A stretch of 64,000 nucleotides of DNA from CAYTGM01 sp964437365 (GTDB lineage Bacteria > Sumerlaeota > Sumerlaeia > SLMS01): NCBI GenBank assembly GCA_964437365.1, contig CAYTGM010000009.1, positions 124,001-188,000 on the forward strand, given 5' to 3'. Each line of letters starts with the position of its first letter. Within the stretch, counting starts at the first letter, position 1. This document shows, piece after piece, positions 8,676-17,455 of the stretch. The notes below the pieces were generated by a model. It was not told the DNA's origin, ran no database searches, and saw nothing but the letters and a program-made list of their open reading frames with translations. The translations under genes were made by a program, and so were the position numbers.

Positions 8676-9179
8676 TCAGGAAGGTTCTATGAGGTAGATT
8701 GCCTGTCCATATTCAACAGGTTGAGCATTCTCGACCAGAATCTTCCGAACAACGCCTCTCATTTCAGCTTTGATCTCATTCATCAATTTCATCGCCTCAA
8801 TGATGCAGAGAACTGAGTCTTCGTCTACCTTATCGCCCACCTCAACAAAGGGCTTTGAGCCTGGGGAAGGAGAGCGATAAAATGTTCCGACCATAGGCGA
8901 GGTTACTTTCTTGAGGTTTGGGTCTTCTTCAGTATCGCCACCTGGTGTAGAGCTGGTGGCAGCCACTTCCTGTGATGGCAGAGGACCTGGTTGAACGGCA
9001 GAATTGGCTGTAGGTTGTGGGACTGAGGAACCCTGGCGACCGGCAGAAACGATTCTTAATCGTGTGCCACCCTGCTCAAGTTCAAACTCTTCGATACCTT
9101 TTTGATGAATGACATCGATGAGCTTTTCAATATCCGTTCGGGTTAGCCCTTCTTCAGGGTTATCTTTTTCGTTGGCCAT
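8676..9179 (-). CDS. accB: Acetyl-CoA carboxylase biotin carboxyl carrier protein
   Basis: About 167 aa. The C-terminal biotinyl domain carries EAMKLMNEI with the biotin-accepting Lys at about residue 131, preceded by VTSPMVGTFYRSPSPGSKPFVEVGD. The middle is a Pro/Ser/Thr-rich linker, and the N-terminus (LTRTDIEKLIDVIHQKGIEEFELEQGG) matches the family's helical region. I chose ATG 9179, which has GGAG seven to eight bases upstream; the frame is open to 9275 but without a better site. This is the first gene of the long minus-strand run, so the main promoter should lie between 9180 and 9466. Confidence 0.95.
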   Translation of the reverse strand: MANEKDNPEEGLTRTDIEKLIDVIHQKGIEEFELEQGGTRLRIVSAGRQGSSVPQPTANSAVQPGPLPSQEVAATSSTPGGDTEEDPNLKKVTSPMVGTFYRSPSPGSKPFVEVGDKVDEDSVLCIIEAMKLMNEIKAEMRGVVRKILVENAQPVEYGQAIYLIEPS

Positions 9180-9213
9180 GAGATCTCCGGACCTCGTCGG
9201 GGGATGATGTAAA

Positions 9214-9232
9214 CCATGCGCAGTGTGCATGG
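9214..9232. promoter_or_regulatory. Dyad in the accB leader (possible operator)
   Basis: CCATGC and GCATGG flank a 7-base spacer, 35-53 bases upstream of the accB start. A dyad between the likely promoter and the start of a fatty-acid-synthesis operon could bind a repressor. The arms are only 6 bp, so chance is a real alternative. Confidence 0.2.
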
Positions 9233-9466
9233 AGGACTGTGCATCGTCAATCCTTTGAGTTCGTATGCACGTCAACGCAATGAACTTTAAGTCCTTGAGA
9301 GGTCAGAGCTTTGGGGCAAGGCTTTTTGCCCATGTCGGTGTTTCGGAACTCCCTCATAAACGGTGAAAAACATTGAAAAACCTCTTCTTAGACACTTCAA
9401 ACACTTGACCGCTCACCCATGAAGGTTCTAGCTGAATGTGAAATCATTGAGGAAAGCATCCTAGCT

Positions 9467-11227
9467 ATGAGACTCAGTTCCAAGACAGCATTCGCGTGTC
9501 TCGAATCTGCATGTGGGTCGAAGTATAAGAACCGCATCGGATTTAACGCATTGAAGAGCGTCGGTCTGCTATCGGCAGCACTCGTGACATTTGGAAAGGC
9601 AAGCGCCGCAGAACTTGCCGTTGAAGATAAAACACCATCTAACCCGGACTTCATCATGAGCATCCCTGATTGTGAGGCCGCCTGGAATTCCTTCTCTTCA
9701 TCGACACTGGGGAGGCTGATCGCTGACTCCCTCGGTGGATTTCAGCTGATGGATAGTCAGGACCTGGAACGTGTTGAGAAAGAACTGGGGTTTACTTTCA
9801 CGGTTGAAAACCTCTTTCAGGAAACGATCCGGGGTTTTGATATGTATCTAACCAGTGTAAACGATGCCTCTTCCTTTGTCATTAATATCGACTTTAAAGA
9901 AGAAGGGGTTCCCGATCGAGTTCTGGACCTTATCAGGACGGAAGTCGCATCAGCCCGTGGTAACATGGCAGGCGTCAGCGCAGATACGATCGGTTTCGGT
10001 CAGGAAGGTGACCGTCGCCTGCTGTCTCTCCCCGCCTTTGAAGTCTATCTCGCCGCCGAAGGTTCCGAGCTGACATGGTCGAATTATCGAGTCACTCTGG
10101 ACAGTGCTCTAGACAACGAAGGGGAAGCAACTTTCAACTCAGATTACTTTCAGCGTTCCATGGGCGCCCTGGATGCGGAAAAGACAGACCTCTGGTTCTT
10201 TGGTGAAGCTTCCCAGCTTAACTATGTCGTTTATGACATGCTCTCTGCATCAACAGAAGCACCGATTCCCTATGAGATCAACCTCTTCTCCGATACTTCC
10301 ATGGCAACCACGATTGGCTTTGATGAATCATCATGGAAGATGACGCGATTTATTCATCAAAATGATATGGATATGGCCTCAAGAAGATATGCCATGACTG
10401 CTCCTCCAGCTGGAGAAATCAATATTTACGACTACTTTCCTGCTGATTCTATCGTGTCCTATGGGACAAACCACTTTGACGGCCTGGCTCTTCTGGAATT
10501 CGTTCTGTCATCGCTGAATGAACAACCGAATCTCCCCGTGAGTACGGAAACGATCGAGAATGCCATCAAATCGAGCAGATCCACACTGGGCTTTGATTTG
10601 AAGTCTGATATTCTTGCTAACCTGGGACCTGATCTCGGGTTTTCCATTTCCATGGTTCAAGGTCTCAAAGGGACAGAACCAAGGAATGCCTTCCTCTTTG
10701 CATCGGGACTTAAGAATCCAGATCGGTTCAACAGTGCGATGGAAATTATTCTCGGCTCAGCTGAAGCAATGGCAGAAACGCGCAACCTGGACACTGAGCC
10801 GTATGTGAAGGAAACCTATAATGGCGAAACCATCTATTTTCTTGAGTCAGAGAATCTCTACAACACTTCCACCAACCATGCATTTTCCATGACTTCTGAC
10901 GGTTTTTTGCTGATATCAAACAGCGTTAAGAGTATTAAGAACTCACTTGATACGATTCAGGGCACAATGGATGGCGTCATGAGCCAGCCGGATGTCAGAA
11001 CTGCCAGAAATATTGGCGAACCTAATATTAACTCGTTCTTTGCCGTGCGAAAGTCTGAAGGCTTCATGGATGCGATGAACGAATTTAATCAACAGCTGGG
11101 AAGATCTCTGTCCCCAGATGAGGAGCTGGTGAAGAAATTTTTCGAGGCTATTAATTCCGTCTCCTCTTCCTCCGTTTATTTTAACAATGGTAAGAAAACA
11201 GAATTGATTATCTCCCTGCCGAATTAA
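9467..11227 (+). CDS. Exported protein of unknown function
   Basis: About 586 aa. The N-terminus has a long n-region and then a signal-type hydrophobic stretch (KSVGLLSAALVTFG) ending KASAAE, a plausible signal peptidase I site. I chose ATG 9467, preceded by a loosely spaced GAGGAAAG; an upstream ATG at 9419 has no ribosome-binding site. The mature part is mixed alpha/beta with no cysteine-rich or catalytic motif that I recognise. It contains repeated phrases about accumulated error or mean-like segments (for example LGPDLGFSIS and SDGFLLISNSVKSIKNSLD) reminiscent of large exported proteins of unknown function such as the DUF3352 group, but I cannot assign a family. It is divergent from accB and followed by a lipoprotein gene. 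Confidence 0.75.
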   Translation: MRLSSKTAFACLESACGSKYKNRIGFNALKSVGLLSAALVTFGKASAAELAVEDKTPSNPDFIMSIPDCEAAWNSFSSSTLGRLIADSLGGFQLMDSQDLERVEKELGFTFTVENLFQETIRGFDMYLTSVNDASSFVINIDFKEEGVPDRVLDLIRTEVASARGNMAGVSADTIGFGQEGDRRLLSLPAFEVYLAAEGSELTWSNYRVTLDSALDNEGEATFNSDYFQRSMGALDAEKTDLWFFGEASQLNYVVYDMLSASTEAPIPYEINLFSDTSMATTIGFDESSWKMTRFIHQNDMDMASRRYAMTAPPAGEINIYDYFPADSIVSYGTNHFDGLALLEFVLSSLNEQPNLPVSTETIENAIKSSRSTLGFDLKSDILANLGPDLGFSISMVQGLKGTEPRNAFLFASGLKNPDRFNSAMEIILGSAEAMAETRNLDTEPYVKETYNGETIYFLESENLYNTSTNHAFSMTSDGFLLISNSVKSIKNSLDTIQGTMDGVMSQPDVRTARNIGEPNINSFFAVRKSEGFMDAMNEFNQQLGRSLSPDEELVKKFFEAINSVSSSSVYFNNGKKTELIISLPN

Positions 11228-11364
11228 ATTTCAGAAAGGCTCTTTTTGAGGACGTAATTTGCTTGTAACTGTTCGTGGACACATATCTATTTTGTCTTTC
11301 AACAATTTAGCTCGACGGAGGAAGATTTATCCTCCGCAATCTATCAAAAGGATTAGGTGAAACC

Positions 11365-11769
11365 ATGAAGAAAGCACTTCTTGCGCTCACATGCAGCCTG
11401 GGAATCGCACTGACCACAGGATGTACCTTTACAGGTTCAACAGACCTTTCAAGAGTTGCCAACCACGCAGGTCTTACAAACGTAACAACTGGCGATGGTA
11501 CATTTGAAGATTACACAGCAACGGGACATTATTCAGCGACAGAATTTGGTATCGGTGTAGGTATCCCCATCATCTTTAAACTGCTCGAGATTTACCCTTC
11601 ACTTTCTGATGAGGACCTCATGACCAGAACTGCTGAAGACGCTGCAGACGATGGCGCGAATGCTATGATCAATGCCAAGCCACCGAAGGGGTTATATACT
11701 GGAATTCCTTTCTTCTTCGTTGGACTCTATATCGATACAACTTCCGCGACTGGTATTGCCGTCGATTAA
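11365..11769 (+). CDS. Small lipoprotein of unknown function
   Basis: 134 aa with a lipoprotein signal: MKKALLALTCSLGIALTTGC, where LTTGC is the lipobox and Cys20 would be lipidated. AGGTGAAACC ahead of the ATG is a good ribosome-binding site. The mature protein is small and acidic, with a hydrophobic glycine-rich patch (FGIGVGIPIIF) and a C-terminal IPFFFVGLYIDTTSATGIAVD. No family is recognised. It is probably anchored in the envelope. It ends 26 bases before a strong hairpin terminator, so it is the last gene of a one- or two-gene unit. Confidence 0.8.
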   Translation: MKKALLALTCSLGIALTTGCTFTGSTDLSRVANHAGLTNVTTGDGTFEDYTATGHYSATEFGIGVGIPIIFKLLEIYPSLSDEDLMTRTAEDAADDGANAMINAKPPKGLYTGIPFFFVGLYIDTTSATGIAVD

Positions 11770-11795
11770 GTTCTATCAAATTGTGGCTTTTATGG

Positions 11796-11825
11796 AACCT
11801 CCCGGATCACTCTGGGAGGTTTTTC
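11796..11825 (+). terminator. Rho-independent terminator after the lipoprotein gene
   Basis: A perfect 8-bp stem, AACCTCCC (11796-11803) with GGGAGGTT (11814-11821), encloses a 10-base loop and runs into a short T tract. It also lies just past the end of the converging minus-strand ATPase gene and might stop both transcripts, though the minus-strand tail is less T-rich. Confidence 0.85.
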
Positions 11826-11827
11826 GA

Positions 11828-14800
11828 TTATAGATGTCCGATAAACCTGGCTGCTTTCCTTCCAGCCGCTTCCATAAACTCGAGAATTCGAACAAGTTCA
11901 TTTCTCGTTAGGTTCTTTCCATCACGCGTTTCAACGAGTATTAAACGTGAGGTCTCATTTACATCCTTCTCCAATGCAAAGCTCACTGGTAGTATTTCAC
12001 TATTCAGTGTGAGCATGTCTGAAAGAATAGCTGCTTCATTTAACTTCTCTTTTGATATAGTTAAAGGCATTCTGATTTCAAGTCTGTCATTCCTGACTCG
12101 TAAGTCCATAGTACGATCGGTTACGCCTGAAAGTCTAAAGATACCTTTCCCGGTTTCTTCAACAGTATATCCATTCGATTCAAAGCAGGCCCTCATGGAG
12201 CCAACCTCAATAAACTCGCCTCTTTGATCCGGCAGTTCCCCCTTCTGTATGGCATTGAGAGTGCTCTCCAAATCTGGGAACGAGGCCGTAAGTCTTAGAT
12301 TATTCAAGGTACTTTCAATTGCATGCAGGGTGTCTTCGGAGAATGTGAGCTGACTTTGAGCAGCGCTACCCTTCATCGAAGTTATGTTTCGGGCTATTTG
12401 ATCGAGTGAATCCTTAAGCTCCTGGGGAAAAGGTAGCTCCTCTGAAGCCCGGCCTGCACGAAACTCGTTGAGCTGAGCAAGCGAACTCTCAATTTTCTCA
12501 AAAATGGGTTTCAGCTCTTGAGTTGCTGTTGGTGCCAGAGCCGCAACACTGGCCGAGAGATTCTCGAGCCCAGCCAGCTTTGAAGAAATTGCGTGGATGT
12601 TTTCGGATAAGGAGTTTAATTCAAGGAGTGCCTGAGCCATGGAATCTCCGTCTTGCATACCCAGCATTTTCTGCTTCTTTTGAAAGGTCTCTTTGATCTC
12701 CTCCCATCTGTCTTTTTCTTGTTCTGAGATGAGGCCTGTCAGTTCTTTGAATTTCAGTAGATTAGCTTCTGCTCCTTTGGTCAGAGTTTGTGATTCACCC
12801 TGGTAGTGAGCTAGGATTAGTGAGGTCAGCTCTTCATCGTTCATAACCGGCAGTACTTTTTCAGCAAGTCGGTTCATATTCCTGTAAGACCCCTGAAGCT
12901 TGAATGGCGGTTCAGTACGATATAAATCTTCCTGAGCTGCGGATCGTATGTACTCTTCATTAACTCGAAGTATCACATCTCGAACTCTGAATAGCTTCTT
13001 CAGGACATTGGTATAATCACTCATCTCGGATGCAGAATAAGAACCTTCAAAGCCAATGTCGGCCTGGGACCTTCCTTTTGCGAGCGCTATAAGTTTGTAA
13101 ATATCTTTCTGGCTCTTATGAGAAAGAGGGGCGAGAATTGGATTTGATGTCAGACAGTTTTCGATATAGCTCTGTTCGAAAGCTTCATTATAATCGCCAA
13201 GTATATCTCCGAGGTTGTAGGTGTCTGCACGGTTTGCGAGCATATCAGGTATCTGGAATTTTCCGCCACTCTCGGTGTAAGGGTTTCCTGCCATTACCAC
13301 GGCCACCTTTCGACCACGCAAATCGTAAGTCTGGCTTCGTCCTCTCCATATACCTTCTATACGCCTTTGGCCATCACAAAGTGATATAAACTTCTGGAGG
13401 AACTCGGGATTGCAGTGCTGGATGTCATCGAGATAGATCATAATATTATCCCCCATCTCGAGAGCAAAATTCAACTTTTCAATCTCTTCTTTGGCCGCTG
13501 CATTAGGAGCATCAAGTGGATCCAGTGAAGTAACAGCGTGACCGATTGAAGGTCCGTTCACCTTGACGAAAATTACTCCAAGCCTGCTGGCGATATATTC
13601 CATGAGAGTTGTTTTCCCATACCCCGGAGGTGAAATCAGAAGGAGAAGGCCCATCAGGTCAGTGCGTTTATCCGACCCCGCCACACCTATCTGCTTCGCC
13701 AGGTTATCACCGATCATCGGAAGATATACATCATTGATTAGTTTGTTTCGAACGAATGAAGTGAGTACTCTTGGTTCAAACTCTTTGAGCCTAAGGTCTT
13801 CTCGGTAGTGCTCTGCGAGATACTTTTTTCTTTCAGAGTATCGGCGGTATTTTGGGAGATCGTATTCCAAAAACCGTGAAAGTCGTCCCATGAATTCAGA
13901 AAAGTCCAGTTTCAGTACCCCATCAGATATGACCGGATGCATTCCCTTCATGCCTTCCAGATTCTGGATGAGCTCTACTGCGTGTACCGATGATCTATTG
14001 AATGTCCCGGTGGTTATGATCGCTGCGGCTTCATCAACAAACCTTAGCAGGTGGTCATTCTCTGAATGGTGCAGGAAACCGCTAAGCCAGCCTCGCAAGA
14101 GCTGGAATCCGCCTTGAACATCATCCTTCAAGGTATTCAAAGTCTTGTCTAGAGCATCACTCTGATGGATTTCTGTGAGGTGCTGTATGAATTCGTCATG
14201 AAGTTGAGCAGCTTCAGAACTAATGATCATACTCTCTCTAAGAGCAACCTCCTCAAACAGATAACTTGCAGCATCCGTCACATATTCTTCCGCGTAGAAG
14301 GAATGCATTCTATTGAATTGCTCCATCTCTGCCCGGAGACGATCCTTGGCGAGTCGAAATTCACTCAGCTCGCCGAATCGCTTTACAGCCTCACCCATTC
14401 CCTTAAGTAGATAGATATATCCATCTTTGTTATTCTCTTTGAGTCCCCTGTACCAGAAGAGTCGAGCAAGAGAGCGAGACTGTGGTTCAAACCTGAGCAG
14501 GTCTGCCTCCCCTCTCAGGTTCAACAGTGCTGCCAGGATTCTAGTCGCGTCGATATCGTGTACTCCCTTTTGATACCCCTCATCAAATCTGGGACTCATA
14601 AACTTCTGAACTGTTTCAAGAAGTTTTTCACGTGTATAACCGGCCAGCCCATCCAGGCTTGGAAGTGATTTCATTCCGGCTTCTGTGAGCATGAGATATG
14701 CAAGATACTCTGACCGATAAACCTGCTGGTTTTCTGAAATATACTCTCTAGCCCAGTAGGGTTTCAGTCTATTCAGTTCCTCATCATTAATGGGCTCAAA

Positions 14801-17449
14801 AAAATTCGTCCCTGTGATGTGAACATTCATTTTGTTCTCACGAACCAGGAAAGACATCTCAGTCTTTTGGCGGTTCACGGAAAAAACATGCTTTCCAAAC
14901 CTGATGAGGTGATCGCCATCTGCTGAGAGCTCATGACGGTCCTTCAACTGACGAATCGCATTCTCCTGTACCGACTTCAATCGGGATTCGACCTCATCAG
15001 ATTTGACTGTGTCACCCAACTCTATGAGTTGGTGCACCAGGTTTCGCACCTTGTCGACCATCAGGTCCCCAGCGAAATAGGCATTTATTTCGGTGATCTC
15101 TTTGAGCGAGTCTACACGTGACTTAACTGCATTAAGAATTCGATCTGCTGATTTGGCAATTGAGTCGATCCGACGATTCTTTTCTTCAACCAGTGCGAGT
15201 TTCTTCGATTCAAAAGCGGAAGCGATCTCGCTACGTTTCTCAGAGAGCTTGATAACATATTCATCAAAATCAGCAAATCTACCCTCGAGATCCTCCACCT
15301 GAACCATAAGTCTGTTTTCGTTTTCGTCGCATTTCTCCGGTGAATCAGAGATATCCAGGTAGCTCAAAATACTCTGCTCAAGGAGTTTCATTTGGGCAGT
15401 AAACTCAGCAACAGCTTCTTTGCTTTGTAAGGATTTCTTTCGATTACGAAGGTCCGCTCTGACCGTGTTCAGATTCGTCAGGATACCAGAGCAGCCGTCT
15501 ATAATCTGTGTGGACTTTGTTGCATCATCTATACGAAGATTCCCAACTACGTCGATCAGTGTTTCAATTTCATTCGAAATTTGCGTGACAGATTTCTGGA
15601 TCTCTTCTGCATCGCTTGCCTTAGCCAACTCTTCTGTTTCCTGTGTGACTTGACTGACCATTTCATGGTAGGAATCAAGAGCCTCTGGCTTTAGAAGAAA
15701 ATCTACGCAGTGGGTGGATAATGCTTCAATTCTTTCCTTTGATAACGACTCTAATTCGTCAACCACATCATTGTCTACATACCTTAGCTCTCGCAGATTA
15801 ACCAGCCTGCCCCGAAGCTTCCTGAATTCGTAAAGCGCAGATACGAACTCGTTGGTAGATGTCAATAGATCAGGTTTGTGCTGACTGAGTAGTTTCTTTG
15901 TATGTTTCTCTACTTCGTGGACTTCATCCTGAGTTGACCTTTTAATCTCACGAACCTTGTCAAACTCGTCGATCGCTGCAGAGGCGGTTTCACGTATATC
16001 AGAAAGAACCGATGCAAGACCATGAGCTTCTTCGTGAGACAACCAGAAGTAGGCATCCAGAAGATCTTGCGTTGTATCAAGAATATCATCATAGAGATTC
16101 TGATAGATTTCCTCTCGCCGTATAAGATTGATGATGCTTTGGCATTCTGCCATGCAGCGAACAAGTTCTTTATTTCCTATCTTTGCAAGGAAAGACCCTT
16201 CTACGACGGGTGGTTTATAATCAGGTGAGACAAAAGGTGTCTGCCAGATTTGAACTGTATGGTGCTTTTGCGGTGAATCTTCAGAGCGAAAGTAAAGTAG
16301 TTCCCCCTGACGGAAGAAGCAATGACCATTGCATTGTATAGGCGTTGCTATCGAACGAGAAATAACATTGTAGCTCAGGAGAACATAGTGCCCGGTTTCG
16401 CTCTGGTAAAACACGTACATACTGTCTTCGCCATTCGGTGAGACGATACGTCTTTCAAACATCAGATCGTCGGGATTGTAATTGAACTTCTTGTACTCAC
16501 CGGAGATTAAATAGTAACCATTCGGAAAGATGAGTCCGTGATCATCAGGCAGTAGTATACATGACTCGCCAATCGAGTCGACTCTTACAACCTGCTTAAT
16601 CTTTTCGTTAAAGACGAAGTATCTGAAATTGTCCTCTCGGTATGGTTTGATTCTAAGTAAAATGAGCGGACCTAACTCTGTAAACTGTATATCCGCATCA
16701 TCGAGCTTTTGTTCTTTATGGTCGACCTGTTCACCATAGATACCCTCGCCAGACTCGGTGTTATCTTCTATCTTGATCGTCAAATCTCCACCTATACACT
16801 CAACGAACACTCTATCATGAATGCTTACATGGGGGTGGCGACCTTCTCGAAAATAATCACGATTCGTTCTCGTCCACTCAAACTCTTGTTGTTTAGGGAA
16901 TTTGTACTCGTGGTCACTTCTGTTGTCGAGGTACTCAAGTGACCCATCGGGTTTCATTAGCCACTTGAAAGTCTTGATATCGGACCCACTCTTACCTATT
17001 TGAAAGATCATGAACAGGTTTGGACCCGAAATCCAGAATCGCGCGAAAATGGTTTGTTTGTAGTATTTGTAGAGGTTTTCAAAGTCCTTCAGAAACTCAC
17101 TGTCATCAAGAATAGAAAGACCCTGCTCTTCAAATTCCTGATCATTGAGTCTGTATATAGAAAAAACATCTTTCACTTCCGTCGTTGATTTCAGACCGAA
17201 TGTTACATTGTATGCGAAGATAAAGACATCACCAATGGCGACGATATCTCTAGGTGTACAATTATGCTCAGTTGTAATTCGCTGGGTAGATAGAAGCTGT
17301 GCACTAACAGAGCCGAAGGTTTCCTGTCTATCCTGGTTCAGTGAATTAAGGGACCCATTGAGCCGTTCACCTTGTTCTTCAAGACGCTTCTTCAGTATTT
17401 CGTATGTGCCACCCTCCAGGGTGATCTGTTCATTCTTTTCTTCAGCCAT
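11828..17449 (-). CDS. Giant AAA+ ATPase ("DNA repair ATPase", DUF3686-type)
   Basis: 1873 aa, soluble. Residues about 1-430 form a beta-rich domain (for example RFWISGPNLFMIF, FPNGYYLISGEYKKF) resembling the DUF3686 region of proteins annotated as DNA-repair ATPases. A long helical, coiled-coil-prone stretch (about 430-900) follows, then a second helical region. The AAA+ domain has Walker A SPPGYGKTT near residue 1280, Walker B MIYLDDIQ near 1338 and a sensor-1-like MAGNPY. A coiled coil follows, then a C-terminal alpha/beta domain (ILSDMLTLNSEILPVSFAL ... LVRILEFMEAA) that faintly recalls DUF2170/YjfI. It begins 7 bases after the flotillin-like stop, so the two are almost certainly co-translated. 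Role in DNA repair is a database label, not shown here; a membrane-linked remodelling machine is my inference. Confidence 0.82.
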   Translation of the reverse strand: MAEEKNEQITLEGGTYEILKKRLEEQGERLNGSLNSLNQDRQETFGSVSAQLLSTQRITTEHNCTPRDIVAIGDVFIFAYNVTFGLKSTTEVKDVFSIYRLNDQEFEEQGLSILDDSEFLKDFENLYKYYKQTIFARFWISGPNLFMIFQIGKSGSDIKTFKWLMKPDGSLEYLDNRSDHEYKFPKQQEFEWTRTNRDYFREGRHPHVSIHDRVFVECIGGDLTIKIEDNTESGEGIYGEQVDHKEQKLDDADIQFTELGPLILLRIKPYREDNFRYFVFNEKIKQVVRVDSIGESCILLPDDHGLIFPNGYYLISGEYKKFNYNPDDLMFERRIVSPNGEDSMYVFYQSETGHYVLLSYNVISRSIATPIQCNGHCFFRQGELLYFRSEDSPQKHHTVQIWQTPFVSPDYKPPVVEGSFLAKIGNKELVRCMAECQSIINLIRREEIYQNLYDDILDTTQDLLDAYFWLSHEEAHGLASVLSDIRETASAAIDEFDKVREIKRSTQDEVHEVEKHTKKLLSQHKPDLLTSTNEFVSALYEFRKLRGRLVNLRELRYVDNDVVDELESLSKERIEALSTHCVDFLLKPEALDSYHEMVSQVTQETEELAKASDAEEIQKSVTQISNEIETLIDVVGNLRIDDATKSTQIIDGCSGILTNLNTVRADLRNRKKSLQSKEAVAEFTAQMKLLEQSILSYLDISDSPEKCDENENRLMVQVEDLEGRFADFDEYVIKLSEKRSEIASAFESKKLALVEEKNRRIDSIAKSADRILNAVKSRVDSLKEITEINAYFAGDLMVDKVRNLVHQLIELGDTVKSDEVESRLKSVQENAIRQLKDRHELSADGDHLIRFGKHVFSVNRQKTEMSFLVRENKMNVHITGTNFFEPINDEELNRLKPYWAREYISENQQVYRSEYLAYLMLTEAGMKSLPSLDGLAGYTREKLLETVQKFMSPRFDEGYQKGVHDIDATRILAALLNLRGEADLLRFEPQSRSLARLFWYRGLKENNKDGYIYLLKGMGEAVKRFGELSEFRLAKDRLRAEMEQFNRMHSFYAEEYVTDAASYLFEEVALRESMIISSEAAQLHDEFIQHLTEIHQSDALDKTLNTLKDDVQGGFQLLRGWLSGFLHHSENDHLLRFVDEAAAIITTGTFNRSSVHAVELIQNLEGMKGMHPVISDGVLKLDFSEFMGRLSRFLEYDLPKYRRYSERKKYLAEHYREDLRLKEFEPRVLTSFVRNKLINDVYLPMIGDNLAKQIGVAGSDKRTDLMGLLLLISPPGYGKTTLMEYIASRLGVIFVKVNGPSIGHAVTSLDPLDAPNAAAKEEIEKLNFALEMGDNIMIYLDDIQHCNPEFLQKFISLCDGQRRIEGIWRGRSQTYDLRGRKVAVVMAGNPYTESGGKFQIPDMLANRADTYNLGDILGDYNEAFEQSYIENCLTSNPILAPLSHKSQKDIYKLIALAKGRSQADIGFEGSYSASEMSDYTNVLKKLFRVRDVILRVNEEYIRSAAQEDLYRTEPPFKLQGSYRNMNRLAEKVLPVMNDEELTSLILAHYQGESQTLTKGAEANLLKFKELTGLISEQEKDRWEEIKETFQKKQKMLGMQDGDSMAQALLELNSLSENIHAISSKLAGLENLSASVAALAPTATQELKPIFEKIESSLAQLNEFRAGRASEELPFPQELKDSLDQIARNITSMKGSAAQSQLTFSEDTLHAIESTLNNLRLTASFPDLESTLNAIQKGELPDQRGEFIEVGSMRACFESNGYTVEETGKGIFRLSGVTDRTMDLRVRNDRLEIRMPLTISKEKLNEAAILSDMLTLNSEILPVSFALEKDVNETSRLILVETRDGKNLTRNELVRILEFMEAAGRKAARFIGHL

Positions 17450-17455
17450 GACAAA

